DNA of 54,467 nucleotides from contig NZ_FODB01000023.1 of NCBI RefSeq assembly GCF_900110265.1, forward strand, positions 1 to 54,467. The letters run 5' to 3'. Origin of the DNA: Vreelandella aquamarina (GTDB taxonomy: Bacteria > Pseudomonadota > Gammaproteobacteria > Pseudomonadales > Halomonadaceae). Made by a program: the position numbers and the translations under genes. Shown in pieces: positions 1 through 6,047 of this stretch. The notes beneath the pieces were generated by a model. The model did not search any database. It had not been told where the DNA came from and worked only from the letters and a program-made list of their open reading frames with translations. Numbering within the stretch: the stretch's first letter is position 1; each line of letters starts with the position of its first letter.

Positions 1-14
1 TAACACGAAGAAGA

Positions 15-98
15 ACATAACCAGTGCAGGCACGGCGACACCCACTACATTGCGCCTTCGGCTCCATTCCGTAAGCGCGCATGCTGCAAGCGTTATGT
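15..98 (+). other. integron attC site (attC-1)
   Basis: The R'' core ACATAAC (15-21) and the R' core GTTATGT (92-98) are exact reverse complements and flank an imperfectly self-complementary 84-bp stretch, as expected for a folded attC. The recombination point is G^TT at 92/93. The cassette to which this attC belongs lies mostly left of the window. The internal sequence closely resembles the attC at 4824-4908. Confidence 0.8.
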
Positions 99-130
99 TT
101 ACTCGGATAAAGTTCAAATCGGAGAATGTT

Positions 131-517
131 GTGAATTTAGAAAGTATTCATCATGTAGCGATTATTTGCTCAGATTATCAACGATCTAAGTCATTTTATA
201 CTGAAATATTAGGTCTCAAGATCCTTGCCGAAAATTATCGAGAAAGCCGAGATTCATACAAATTAGATTTAGCGTTACCAAATGGTGGACAAATTGAGCT
301 GTTTTCTTTTCCAGAGCCACCGTCCAGATTAAGTAACCCAGAAGCTCAAGGTTTAAGGCATTTGGCGTTTGTTGTTAACTCGGTGGAATCGACAGCTAAC
401 GAGTTACAATCACACGGAATTGATGTTGAGCCAATTCGAGTTGATGAATTTACAGGTAAACGATTTACCTTTTTTAAAGACCCAGATGGTTTACCCTTAG
501 AGTTGTACGAAAAATAA
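131..517 (+). CDS. VOC family protein, YaeR/GloA2-like
   Basis: This 128-aa single-domain vicinal-oxygen-chelate protein resembles E. coli YaeR along its whole length, including the N-terminal HHVAII, the central GLRHLAF and the C-terminal DPDGLPLELYE motifs. The expected metal ligands are visible as H8, E56, H77 and E124. The family binds a divalent metal and includes glyoxalase-like enzymes; YaeR's own substrate is not firmly established. I chose the GTG at 131 because GGAG sits 6 bases upstream, although the frame is open further back into the attC. It is the only gene of an integron cassette (93-636). Its base composition is clearly more AT-rich than the core genome downstream, which fits acquisition from elsewhere. 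Confidence 0.85.
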   Translation: MNLESIHHVAIICSDYQRSKSFYTEILGLKILAENYRESRDSYKLDLALPNGGQIELFSFPEPPSRLSNPEAQGLRHLAFVVNSVESTANELQSHGIDVEPIRVDEFTGKRFTFFKDPDGLPLELYEK

Positions 518-642
518 ACATAACAAACAATTCAAGCAGACCCTCAACGCGTGGCATTTTTATTATGCGTTGAGTTTAGTGATTACGGTGTTGTGCGGAA
601 AGTTGGTAGTAGCGTTTCGGGCTACTTAATTGGGCGTTATGT
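518..642 (+). other. integron attC site (attC-2)
   Basis: The R'' core ACATAAC (518-524) matches by reverse complement the 5' end of its own cassette (TTATGT at 93-98). The R' core GTTATGT is at 636-642. The inner arms carry the inverted words CTCAACGCG and GCGTTGAG. Crossover point is 636/637. Confidence 0.8.
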
Positions 643-660
643 GCCAAAAATGAGGAAAAT

Positions 661-1905
661 ATGAATAGTGACTTAAACGACTTAATTGACAAGTACCGGT
701 CTGACAATGAATCCGTATTCAATACGTGGTTTATTAATAATGACGAAAGACTAAAAGCCTTTCGTTCAATACGCCGTGGTGTTCAAAGTGTAATCAATGA
801 TATTAAAAATAAGGAATTTGGGAATGACTACAAAGGTTCATCGTTAGAGTTTGTTTTAAACTGTATCACAGAACAAAAACAAGTTTTCATTGGAGCATCG
901 CATGCTTTTTACTGGAAACCAAAGTTAAGAATTCCAGACATTTATGAAAATGAAGAAAATAAAATGTCTTTTGGTCAATTTCTTGAAAATTGCTTCGCAG
1001 CCAAAAATGAAGAGCAAATCCTAAAGGAAATAATCAACCTAGATGAGAAGAAAATAAAGGGTCTTGGTCCGGCAGTGGCAAACATTTTATATTTCCTTCA
1101 TCCTGAAATAATCCCTCCATTTAATACAGCAATAGTCAATGGTTTTAATCATTTATTCAAAGAAAAAGTTAAACTTGGTTCCTGGACTGAATACCTTCGT
1201 ATGCGTGAGGTCATTTTACAAAAAAACAATAAGCATAAAAAATCACTGTCAAAAGATTTAGGTGCAATTTCAGGCTTGCTGTTTGACATTGGTGTAAAAA
1301 AAATAATGGTTGGCGACGAAGGAAGTCTTTCGGAAAAAGAAAAAGCAAAGATTGAAAACCTTCTCAAAAAAAGGCACAAAGAAGTAACCAGTGAAAGAGA
1401 GCAAGAAAACTTGCATACTGAAATGCAATACCATTTATTGAAGATCGGAAAAGCTTTAGGGTATCAAGTAATTAGTGCTTCTAATGATCGTTCTAGAAAT
1501 TTTCAAGGAAAAAACTTTTCATCCTTGTGCCTCCCTTGTTTCCCTGAAATTAATGTAGAAAAAGAAACAAAAAATACAATTGCATTAATCGATGTAATTT
1601 GGTTTGAAAATAATACAAAGAATATTGTTTGCGCTTTTGAAGTTGAAAAAAGTACCTCAATCTATTCGGGAATACTCAGGCTGACTGACCTATATCACTC
1701 GTTTCCAGAAAACCCTTCCTCTTTATTTTTAATAATACCTGACAATAGAGAAAAAGAGCTGTTGCTACAGTTAAGCAGGCCATCAATTAAATCCAACGGA
1801 ACTAAAATTCACTATATTAAATTTTCAGTCCTGAAAGAAAATTGCGAAGCAATCTGTAAGTTTGGAACAGGAAAAGAAACTCTACTAAAAATAGCGAACC
1901 AATAA
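661..1905 (+). CDS. cassette-borne protein with HhH-like and PD-(D/E)XK nuclease-like domains
   Basis: I do not recognise this 414-aa protein as a named family. Residues 134-156 contain GLGPAVA followed by a hydrophobic helix and a PPF-N-A segment, like the helix-hairpin-helix core of DNA glycosylase-type proteins. Residues about 215-250 are charged and probably coiled-coil. The C-terminal part has the layout of a PD-(D/E)XK nuclease: a helix with E253, a strand with D311 (ALIDVIW), then FEVEKST with E327, E329 and K330, and a helix SGILRLTDL. The inferred role is DNA recognition or cleavage, possibly defence. A GAGGA ribosome site precedes ATG 661. The gene is strikingly AT-rich with long A-runs, unlike the chromosome, and fills cassette 637-2023 alone, with no methyltransferase beside it. 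Function is unproven. Confidence 0.6.
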   Translation: MNSDLNDLIDKYRSDNESVFNTWFINNDERLKAFRSIRRGVQSVINDIKNKEFGNDYKGSSLEFVLNCITEQKQVFIGASHAFYWKPKLRIPDIYENEENKMSFGQFLENCFAAKNEEQILKEIINLDEKKIKGLGPAVANILYFLHPEIIPPFNTAIVNGFNHLFKEKVKLGSWTEYLRMREVILQKNNKHKKSLSKDLGAISGLLFDIGVKKIMVGDEGSLSEKEKAKIENLLKKRHKEVTSEREQENLHTEMQYHLLKIGKALGYQVISASNDRSRNFQGKNFSSLCLPCFPEINVEKETKNTIALIDVIWFENNTKNIVCAFEVEKSTSIYSGILRLTDLYHSFPENPSSLFLIIPDNREKELLLQLSRPSIKSNGTKIHYIKFSVLKENCEAICKFGTGKETLLKIANQ

Positions 1906-1913
1906 GAACAGGC

Positions 1914-2029
1914 ACATAACAAACTAATCAACCGGACGGAAAATACGTCTGTGCTAAATTGAAAAGCAAAACCAAATTGCGGTGGTGTTCGGGCCGTTCG
2001 TCGCCGCCGGTTATCATGAACCGTTAACA
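1914..2029 (+). other. integron attC site (attC-3)
   Basis: The R'' core ACATAAC (1914-1920) is the reverse complement of its cassette's 5' end at 636-642. L'' AACCGG and L' CCGGTT are complementary. The R' core is GTTAACA (2023-2029), which ends in A instead of the usual pyrimidine but pairs with the R'' TGTTAAC of the next cassette. Confidence 0.75.
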
Positions 2030-2046
2030 GTATCTAGGCTGGTGCC

Positions 2047-2080
2047 TTGACAATAATTATTATGTAACTACAATGTAGTT
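2047..2080 (+). promoter_or_regulatory. brnTA promoter with palindromic operator
   Basis: A perfect -35 TTGACA (2047-2052) and a -10 TACAAT (2069-2074) are spaced by 16 bases. The -10 sits inside the perfect inverted repeat AACTAC-aat-GTAGTT (2066-2080), a plausible site for the BrnA antitoxin. The brnT ATG begins at 2081, only 6 bases after the -10, so the transcript is predicted to be leaderless or nearly so. Confidence 0.65.
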
Positions 2081-2374
2081 ATGAGCCATTATTCCTTTGA
2101 CTGGGATCCTCGCAAGGATGCCGCTAATCGCAAGAAGCATGACGTCTCGTTCCAGGAGGCCAAAACTGCCTTTACGGATGAGTTCGCACGTCTCATAGCT
2201 GACCCAGACCATTCTGAAGAGGAGGACCGGTTCATTCTCCTCGGTACAAGCATTCATTCTCGCTTACTGGTGGTGTGCCACTGCGTTAGGGACGGTGAGG
2301 TTATTCGAATTATCTCCGCCCGTAAGGCAAATAGGCGAGAACGAAATACTTATGAAGGGTACAGACATGCGTGA
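2081..2374 (+). CDS. brnT: BrnT family toxin
   Basis: This 97-aa protein has the BrnT (DUF497) signature: the N-terminal FDWDPRKDAANRKKHDVSF block and the C-terminal ARKANRRERNTYE block. BrnT toxins are RelE-fold ribonucleases that block translation and are neutralised by BrnA. Length is usual for the family. The gene comes first and its 3' end overlaps brnA by 8 bases, the standard toxin-first order of this type II system. No ribosome-binding site is visible because the promoter lies immediately upstream. It is part of integron cassette 2024-2660. Confidence 0.9.
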   Translation: MSHYSFDWDPRKDAANRKKHDVSFQEAKTAFTDEFARLIADPDHSEEEDRFILLGTSIHSRLLVVCHCVRDGEVIRIISARKANRRERNTYEGYRHA

Positions 2375-2576
2375 TCATTACGATTTTTCCGAATCCGTCA
2401 AGAGTCCATACGCCAAGAAGCTCAAGAAGCAGGTTACGATCCGGCTGGATGAAGATACCGTTGCGTACTTTAAGAATCTTGCTGAGCAAAAAGACCTACC
2501 TTATCAGAGTCTTATCAACCTCTACCTACGTGATTGCGCTCAGTCACACAAAGATCTGAAAATTGAGTGGAAGTGA
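2367..2576 (+). CDS. brnA: BrnA family antitoxin
   Basis: This 69-aa protein has the BrnA layout: a short toxin-binding N-terminus and a C-terminal ribbon-helix-helix with KKQVTIRLDEDTVAYFK, then a helix LPYQSLINLYLRDCA. BrnA neutralises BrnT and represses the operon as a BrnT-BrnA complex. I chose ATG 2367, which overlaps the brnT stop; an in-frame ATG at 2352 would add five residues. Operon repression probably acts at the palindrome just before brnT. Stop codon and the cassette's R'' core are 3 bases apart. Confidence 0.88.
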   Translation: MRDHYDFSESVKSPYAKKLKKQVTIRLDEDTVAYFKNLAEQKDLPYQSLINLYLRDCAQSHKDLKIEWK

Positions 2577-2578
2577 AC

Positions 2579-2666
2579 TGTTAACAAGCGGCTTCTGGCG
2601 GACAGGCCAAAGCTCCGGCCAAAAAACGGCCTCCACTTTGCCCTGCCGCAGAGCCGGGCGTAAAAT
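2579..2666 (+). other. integron attC site with degenerate R' (attC-4)
   Basis: The R'' core TGTTAAC (2579-2585) is the reverse complement of the cassette start at 2023-2029. The complementary inner arms CGGCC / GGCCG are present. The expected R' reads GTAAAAT (2660-2666) instead of GTTAAAT, a substitution at the crossover triplet itself. Confidence 0.65.
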
Positions 2667-2731
2667 TTTTTGCCTAACCTCGCAGACTATGCTGTAATAC
2701 GTTGTAGTCACTAGGTATGAGGGGCATAGTC

Positions 2732-3004
2732 ATGAGCGTCACCACAGTTCGCCTTCAAGCAGAAGTTGAACAGCATCTGGAAGCAATCGCCAGCAGGCTA
2801 CACCGTAGCAAAGGCTGGGTAATTAACCAGGCATTGTCGGAATACATAGAAAAGCAGCAGCTTGAGCAAGAGCGGTGGAAACAAACGTTAGAGGCAATGG
2901 AGTCTGCTGCCCAAGGCAAGGTTGTTGATGCCAGCGAGGTCCACAGTTGGCTTAATAGCTGGGGAACCGAAAACGAGCAAGATGCGCCGAGGTCAGGTAA
3001 GTGA
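2732..3004 (+). CDS. ribbon-helix-helix (CopG-like) antitoxin
   Basis: This 90-aa protein begins with a ribbon-helix-helix domain: strand TTVRLQAEVEQHLEAIA, then the helix pair RSKGWVINQALSEYIEKQ (residues about 4-40). The tail is charged and flexible, typical of a toxin-wrapping antitoxin. ATG 2732 is preferred over the one at 2717 because GAGGGG lies 7 bases upstream of it. It overlaps the downstream RelE/ParE-like toxin by 4 bases (GTGA), so the two are co-translated. It would bind the toxin and repress its own promoter. It sits in integron cassette 2661-3356. Confidence 0.85.
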   Translation: MSVTTVRLQAEVEQHLEAIASRLHRSKGWVINQALSEYIEKQQLEQERWKQTLEAMESAAQGKVVDASEVHSWLNSWGTENEQDAPRSGK

Positions 3005-3282
3005 AACTGGTTTACACCGACGAAGCCGTTGAAGACTTGAAGCGCCTAAGGGAGTTTATCGCCGTTCACAGCCCCTCTGCGGCAGGCAGGATAGCCACAG
3101 AACTGGTTAGCAAAATCGAATTACTACCAGGCTTCCCCAGAATGGGAACACCGGTTGAAATGGCACCGGTACCGGATTCCATCCGCGACATGGTCTTTGG
3201 CAAATACGTTGTTCGCTATTCCGTACATGTGAGCGCCATCATTATTCTAAGGGTATGGCACGAGCTGGAAGGTGAACGATAG
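3001..3282 (+). CDS. RelE/ParE superfamily toxin
   Basis: This 93-aa protein has the RelE/ParE fold layout: KLVYTDEAVEDLKRLREF at the N-terminus, SAAGRIATELVSKIELLPGFPRMGTPV in the middle, and the C-terminal strands YVVRYSVHVSAIIILRVWHELE. Such toxins either cleave ribosome-bound mRNA or poison DNA gyrase; the sequence alone does not decide between them. The start is GTG, overlapping the antitoxin stop. The partner is the ribbon-helix-helix protein upstream. The gene ends two bases before the decayed R'' core of its attC. Confidence 0.85.
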   Translation: MKLVYTDEAVEDLKRLREFIAVHSPSAAGRIATELVSKIELLPGFPRMGTPVEMAPVPDSIRDMVFGKYVVRYSVHVSAIIILRVWHELEGER

Positions 3283-3284
3283 CA

Positions 3285-3362
3285 ATTTAATCAGCCGCTG
3301 TTGTCGGACAGTTTTTCCACCGCTGCGCGGTTCCAAACCTGCCGCAAAGCTTCGCGTTAGAC
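3285..3362 (+). other. integron attC site with degenerate R'' (attC-5)
   Basis: The R'' position reads ATTTAAT (3285-3291), one base off the RYYYAAC consensus, while the R' core GTTAGAC (3356-3362) is intact. The inner hairpin CACCGCTGCGCGGTT is clear. The internal sequence is related to the truncated attC at 6048-6107. Confidence 0.65.
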
Positions 3363-3415
3363 TTGCAAGAGAACATCGCGCATCGTGATGTCGTTTTAAC
3401 AACCGGAGACATGCC

Positions 3416-3718
3416 ATGGTCAAAGTAGCCTTGTTCGTTCGCCTTGAAGCGAAACCCGGAAAAGAGAAAGAGGTTGAGAACTTCCTTGTGAGTGGCCTTC
3501 CCATCGTCAATGAGGAGCCTGACACCACTGCGTGGTTTGGCATTCGCCTTGGACCAAGCACTTTCGGAATCTTTGATGCTTTCCCGGATGAAGCGGGTCG
3601 GCAGGCCCATCTCTCCGGCAAGGTCGCAGCCGCGTTGATGGAAAAGGCAGGTGAGTTGTTCTCCGAGCCCCCGTCCATAGAAAACGTTGATGTACTTGCG
3701 GCAAAGCTACCTGGCTAG
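3416..3718 (+). CDS. putative quinol monooxygenase (ABM domain)
   Basis: This 100-aa protein fits the antibiotic-biosynthesis-monooxygenase (ABM, dimeric alpha-beta barrel) fold: VKVALFVRLEAKPGKEKEVENFL at the start, a central TTAWFGIRLGPSTFGIFDAFPDEAGRQAHL, and a C-terminal helix and strand. Relatives include cofactor-free monooxygenases such as YgiN, and many uncharacterised cassette proteins. ATG 3416 is used because GGAG sits 7 bases upstream; the ATG at 3411 is out of frame and stops at once. It fills cassette 3357-3826. Substrate unknown. Confidence 0.8.
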   Translation: MVKVALFVRLEAKPGKEKEVENFLVSGLPIVNEEPDTTAWFGIRLGPSTFGIFDAFPDEAGRQAHLSGKVAAALMEKAGELFSEPPSIENVDVLAAKLPG

Positions 3719-3721
3719 CAA

Positions 3722-3832
3722 GCCTAACAATTCGTTCAAGCCGAGACCGCTTCGCGGCCTCGGCTTGGTGCCGTGGTATCGTTGCACCCGCCTCGGCCGC
3801 GTGCGCGGTCCGGCTTAACTCAGGTGTTAACT
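3722..3832 (+). other. integron attC site (attC-6)
   Basis: R'' is GCCTAAC (3722-3728), one mismatch from the reverse complement of the cassette start GTTAGAC; R' is GTTAACT (3826-3832). The arms contain the self-complementary CCGAGACCGCTTCGCGG. The beginning GCCTAACAATTCGTTCAAGC is very like attC sites of mobile integrons. Confidence 0.8.
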
Positions 3833-3849
3833 GTCAAAAGGAATATGCC

Positions 3850-4137
3850 ATGTACAAGGAGTTTGAAAATCCGCTTCCGCCTAAATTCGGCCGAATGTTT
3901 GTCGGCAACGATGCGAAATTGAACCAGGGGCCGCCGAGACCAAATGACACCGTGACGATTCGGGCGGGAGATTCCATAGACTTCTATATCCTTGTCGAAG
4001 AATGCGCCCCCGATCTCGTTAGCGGTGAACTAGTGGGTATTGGCCCAGATCCCAGATGGGAATACCAAGGCTGGTCCTATGGAGGCAAGATAAAGGTTCC
4101 AGAGTCAGCAGTTACGGCGATAATTCGGGCAGATTAA
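3850..4137 (+). CDS. hypothetical cassette protein, 95 aa
   Basis: I do not recognise this protein. It has no signal peptide or membrane segment and looks soluble and beta-rich: an N-terminal proline-rich stretch (ENPLPPKFGRMFVGND), then alternating strands DTVTIRAGDSIDFYILVEE and a glycine/tryptophan-rich segment WEYQGWSYGGKIKVP. An AAAAGG ribosome site is 8 bases before ATG 3850, and the gene nearly fills its cassette (3827-4222), which supports a real gene. There is no obvious partner gene. Confidence 0.65.
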   Translation: MYKEFENPLPPKFGRMFVGNDAKLNQGPPRPNDTVTIRAGDSIDFYILVEECAPDLVSGELVGIGPDPRWEYQGWSYGGKIKVPESAVTAIIRAD

Positions 4138-4139
4138 TC

Positions 4140-4228
4140 AGTTAACCAAGCGGTCAACCGGACCCCAAAAGCGTGCCGCTTTTGGTTCCCTCCGTTGCGC
4201 TCCGGCGCCGGTTACCTCAGCGTTAGGG
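4140..4228 (+). other. integron attC site (attC-7)
   Basis: R'' AGTTAAC (4140-4146) is the exact reverse complement of the cassette start GTTAACT at 3826. L'' GTCAACCGG and L' CCGGTTACC pair, and an inner hairpin AAAAGCGTGCCGCTTTTGG lies between them. R' is GTTAGGG (4222-4228). Confidence 0.85.
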
Positions 4229-4537
4229 CTTACTGCGTCCCAGCCAATAGCCAGGTTTTCGGGAATGGTGAGCAACCGCAATGACTATAGCCTCTTCTGG
4301 CAGTTCAATGGCGACTATATCGTATGGGAAGCGCTCCAGAATCAGGCGTCTTGCACCGGTATCGCCGGCTTCTTTGGGGAGAGGTGATAAAGGGAGGAAG
4401 TCTTCTTCAATAACGTCGATAGCTGCATCAACAGCAGCGAAAAACTCGGCTCCGAGTCCAGGCTGCTCATATTCATACCATGCTGCTGCCTCTATCGCTT
4501 CCTGCGAGGCCTCTTCCAGTATCCTTACCTTTCGCAC
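4223..4537 (-). CDS. RelE/ParE family toxin
   Basis: This 104-aa protein matches ParE-like plasmid stabilisation toxins: EEASQEAIEAAAWYEYEQPGLGAEFFAAVDAAID at residues about 8-41, then the RRLILERFPYDIVAIE strands and a C-terminal HHSRKPGYW motif. It lies 2 bases downstream of an unstable-antitoxin family gene. The gene runs antisense to the cassette array. Its stop codon TAA is read from the first bases of the cassette (TTA of the R' core), so the reading frame spans the cassette right to its recombination edge. Confidence 0.87.
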   Translation of the reverse strand: MRKVRILEEASQEAIEAAAWYEYEQPGLGAEFFAAVDAAIDVIEEDFLPLSPLPKEAGDTGARRLILERFPYDIVAIELPEEAIVIAVAHHSRKPGYWLGRSKP

Positions 4538-4539
4538 TG

Positions 4540-4776
4540 TTACTGGCCCAACCTCGCTCTCATCTTTGATCGAAATTCTTCACGGCTGAGCAGCGTGGCT
4601 TTTCCGCTTTTGACATTGGACACACGGCGAACAATTTCATCGTTCCACGCCTGTTCTACCGAGTCGTCACGGGGGCCGTCCAGACTCATTATGAGCTCCC
4701 GAGCCAACGCTGCACGTTCCGACTCGGAGAGAGTCGAAATCTGGGAGCGTAGGTGGTCTAATGTTTCGGTAGCCAT
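4540..4776 (-). CDS. addiction module antitoxin (unstable antitoxin family)
   Basis: This 78-aa protein has the layout of the putative addiction module component family (PF09720 type): a helix TLDHLRSQISTLSESERAALARELIMSLDG followed by the conserved VEQAWNDEIVRRV and a helix with LSREEFRSKMRARL. It pairs with the ParE-like gene directly downstream. GGAGG lies 5 bases before the ATG. Such antitoxins mask the toxin and are degraded by cellular proteases. Part of cassette 4223-4902. Confidence 0.85.
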   Translation of the reverse strand: MATETLDHLRSQISTLSESERAALARELIMSLDGPRDDSVEQAWNDEIVRRVSNVKSGKATLLSREEFRSKMRARLGQ

Positions 4777-4823
4777 GGAGCCTCCGCAAATGACGATACG
4801 ATTATGCTATCCCTATTCAAAGG

Positions 4824-4908
4824 CCCTAACAAGACCAGGCACGGCGACGGCTACTACATTCCGGCTTCGCCTACATTCCGTAGCCGCGCATGCTGGCTGG
4901 CGTTAGCC
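4824..4908 (+). other. integron attC site (attC-8)
   Basis: R'' CCCTAAC (4824-4830) is the exact reverse complement of the cassette start GTTAGGG; R' is GTTAGCC (4902-4908). The body (GGCACGGCGAC, CTACATTC, ATTCCGTA, CGCGCATGCTG) is nearly the same as in the attC at 15-98. Confidence 0.85.
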
Positions 4909-4920
4909 AGGGCGCTCGTC

Positions 4921-4948
4921 TTGACGTACGTACCTATAGGCGTACACT
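4921..4948 (+). promoter_or_regulatory. promoter of the Phd/YoeB-type cassette module
   Basis: -35 TTGACG (4921-4926) and -10 TACACT (4943-4948) with a 16-base spacer. The spacer and -10 contain three GTAC words (CGTACGTAC and CGTAC), a likely operator for the antitoxin encoded next. Confidence 0.55.
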
Positions 4949-4980
4949 TGGTGAAAAGTTAAACACGCAAGAGGTGCGTC

Positions 4981-5223
4981 ATGGCCGGAATCACAGCAAC
5001 TGAGGCGCGCAGCAACCTTTATCGGTTGATTGACGAGACCGCCGAGTCCCACCAACCAATCGTCATTATGGGTAAGCGGAATAAAGCTGTTCTGGTATCC
5101 GAAGAGGACTGGTCTGCCATTCAGGAAACACTTTACCTGCTCTCCGTGCCAGGTATGCGGGAGTCTATTCGTGAGGGGATGGATACCCCGGTCGAGGAAT
5201 GCGATGAGGAGCTGGACTGGTGA
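4981..5223 (+). CDS. Phd/YefM family antitoxin
   Basis: This 80-aa protein has the Phd/YefM fold: ITATEARSNLYRLIDE, then QPIVIMGKRNKAVLVSEEDWSAIQETLYLLS, ending in an acidic tail (VEECDEELDW) that would wrap the toxin. AGAGG lies 7 bases upstream of the ATG. It overlaps the following YoeB-type toxin by 4 bases (GTGA of CTGGTGACATGG region), a sign of translational coupling. It probably autoregulates the promoter at 4921-4948. Confidence 0.9.
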   Translation: MAGITATEARSNLYRLIDETAESHQPIVIMGKRNKAVLVSEEDWSAIQETLYLLSVPGMRESIREGMDTPVEECDEELDW

Positions 5224-5483
5224 CATGGAAGTTGGTTTACACCAAGCAAGCCCAGAAAGATGCAAAAAAGTTGGCCTCCAGCGGCCTCAAACCAAAAGCC
5301 CAGGAACTGTTAGCGTTAATAGCGGAAGATCCTTATCACAAGCCGCCTCCGTTTGAGAAGCTAATTGGTGATCTTGCGGGGACCTATTCGCGCCGCATTA
5401 ATATTCAGCATCGCCTGGTCTACCAAGTACTGGAGGACGAGCAAGTGGTGAAAGTCCTCAGACTCTGGAGCCACTACGATTAA
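5220..5483 (+). CDS. Txe/YoeB family toxin
   Basis: This 87-aa endoribonuclease toxin shows the Txe/YoeB motifs WKLVYTKQAQKDAKKLA, PPPFEKLIGDLAGTYSRRIN and HRLVYQVLEDEQVVKVLRLWSHYD. The catalytic-region residues E (in PFEKL), RR and the C-terminal H-Y are present. YoeB-type toxins cleave mRNA in the ribosomal A site. The frame begins at GTG 5220 within the antitoxin's last codons; an alternative ATG at 5224 is in another frame. It ends 7 bases from the end of a second, convergent YoeB gene. Confidence 0.9.
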   Translation: MTWKLVYTKQAQKDAKKLASSGLKPKAQELLALIAEDPYHKPPPFEKLIGDLAGTYSRRINIQHRLVYQVLEDEQVVKVLRLWSHYD

Positions 5484-5490
5484 TGCATAA

Positions 5491-5745
5491 TCAGTAGTGA
5501 TACCGGAGCTGGGCGATAAGCAAAGCGTCATCCGTGACTTTGTAAACTATTCGGTGTTCTTCGTTGATCCGGCGAGACCAGTACCCGGCGAGGCTGTGTT
5601 TGAGGGGCTCTGGTTTGCCAACACCTTCGAACGGTTCTCGTTTGGTCTCTTTGATCAGTTTGTTGATTCGGTTAAGTATCTTTTTGTCGGTTTTCTGCCA
5701 GTACAGATAGTCTTCCCAGGCGTTCTCGGAGAAGATGAGTTTCAT
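5491..5745 (-). CDS. yoeB: YoeB toxin
   Basis: This 84-aa protein is close to E. coli YoeB from end to end: MKLIFSENAWEDYLYWQKTD, EGVGKPEPLKHSLAGYWSRR, EEHRIVYKVTDD and the terminal RYHY. Catalytic residues E, R, H and Y of this RNase family are conserved. It overlaps the upstream yefM by 4 bases on the minus strand. It is tail to tail with another YoeB-family toxin gene of only moderate similarity. Confidence 0.93.
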   Translation of the reverse strand: MKLIFSENAWEDYLYWQKTDKKILNRINKLIKETKREPFEGVGKPEPLKHSLAGYWSRRINEEHRIVYKVTDDALLIAQLRYHY

Positions 5746-5993
5746 TCAAGAAGTTCCTTTTCTTGACCACCGCCTTGCTCCAGCTCGGCAACGGATTCCA
5801 GCAAACGCCGTGCGTTTTTTGGTGCGCGCAGAAGGTATGCAGTCTCTTGCAGCGCCTCGTAGTCCTCTAGGGAGATCATTACCACGGACTGCGACTTGTT
5901 CCGGGTGATGATCACAGGGGAATGGTCTTCACAGACCTGCTCCATGGTTTTTGCTAGATTGGTTCTAGCGGCTGTGTAGCTAATGGCATCCAT
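5742..5993 (-). CDS. yefM: YefM antitoxin
   Basis: This 83-aa Phd/YefM family antitoxin shows MDAISYTAARTNLAKTMEQV, SPVIITRNKSQSVVMISLED and the helix YEALQETAYLLRAPKNARRL, with a glutamate-rich tail. ATG 5993 is chosen because AGGAG precedes it by 7 bases and the E. coli-type N-terminus begins here; the open frame upstream crosses the operator. It neutralises YoeB and represses the operon with it. Confidence 0.93.
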   Translation of the reverse strand: MDAISYTAARTNLAKTMEQVCEDHSPVIITRNKSQSVVMISLEDYEALQETAYLLRAPKNARRLLESVAELEQGGGQEKELLE

Positions 5994-6004
5994 AAGGTTG
6001 CTCC

Positions 6005-6040
6005 TGTACAGGATGTTGACCATGGTCAGGATACTGTACA
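6005..6040 (-). promoter_or_regulatory. yefM-yoeB operator (two TGTACA palindromes)
   Basis: TGTACA occurs at 6005-6010 and 6035-6040, just upstream of yefM. Paired palindromes with a TGTACA core are the known binding sites of the E. coli YefM-YoeB complex. Here the motif is seen directly; its use as operator is inferred from the family. Confidence 0.65.
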
Positions 6041-6047
6041 CAGAAAG

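Noticed and set aside
50-130. Upstream in-frame extension of the VOC cassette gene starting at ATG 50
   Set aside because: It reads through the attC, gives a composition unlike the family, and the GTG at 131 has a proper ribosome site and the right N-terminus.
3247-3678. Long minus-strand frame over the ABM-like gene and attC
   Set aside because: It spans two cassettes and an attC and shows no family pattern; a shadow of the plus-strand gene.
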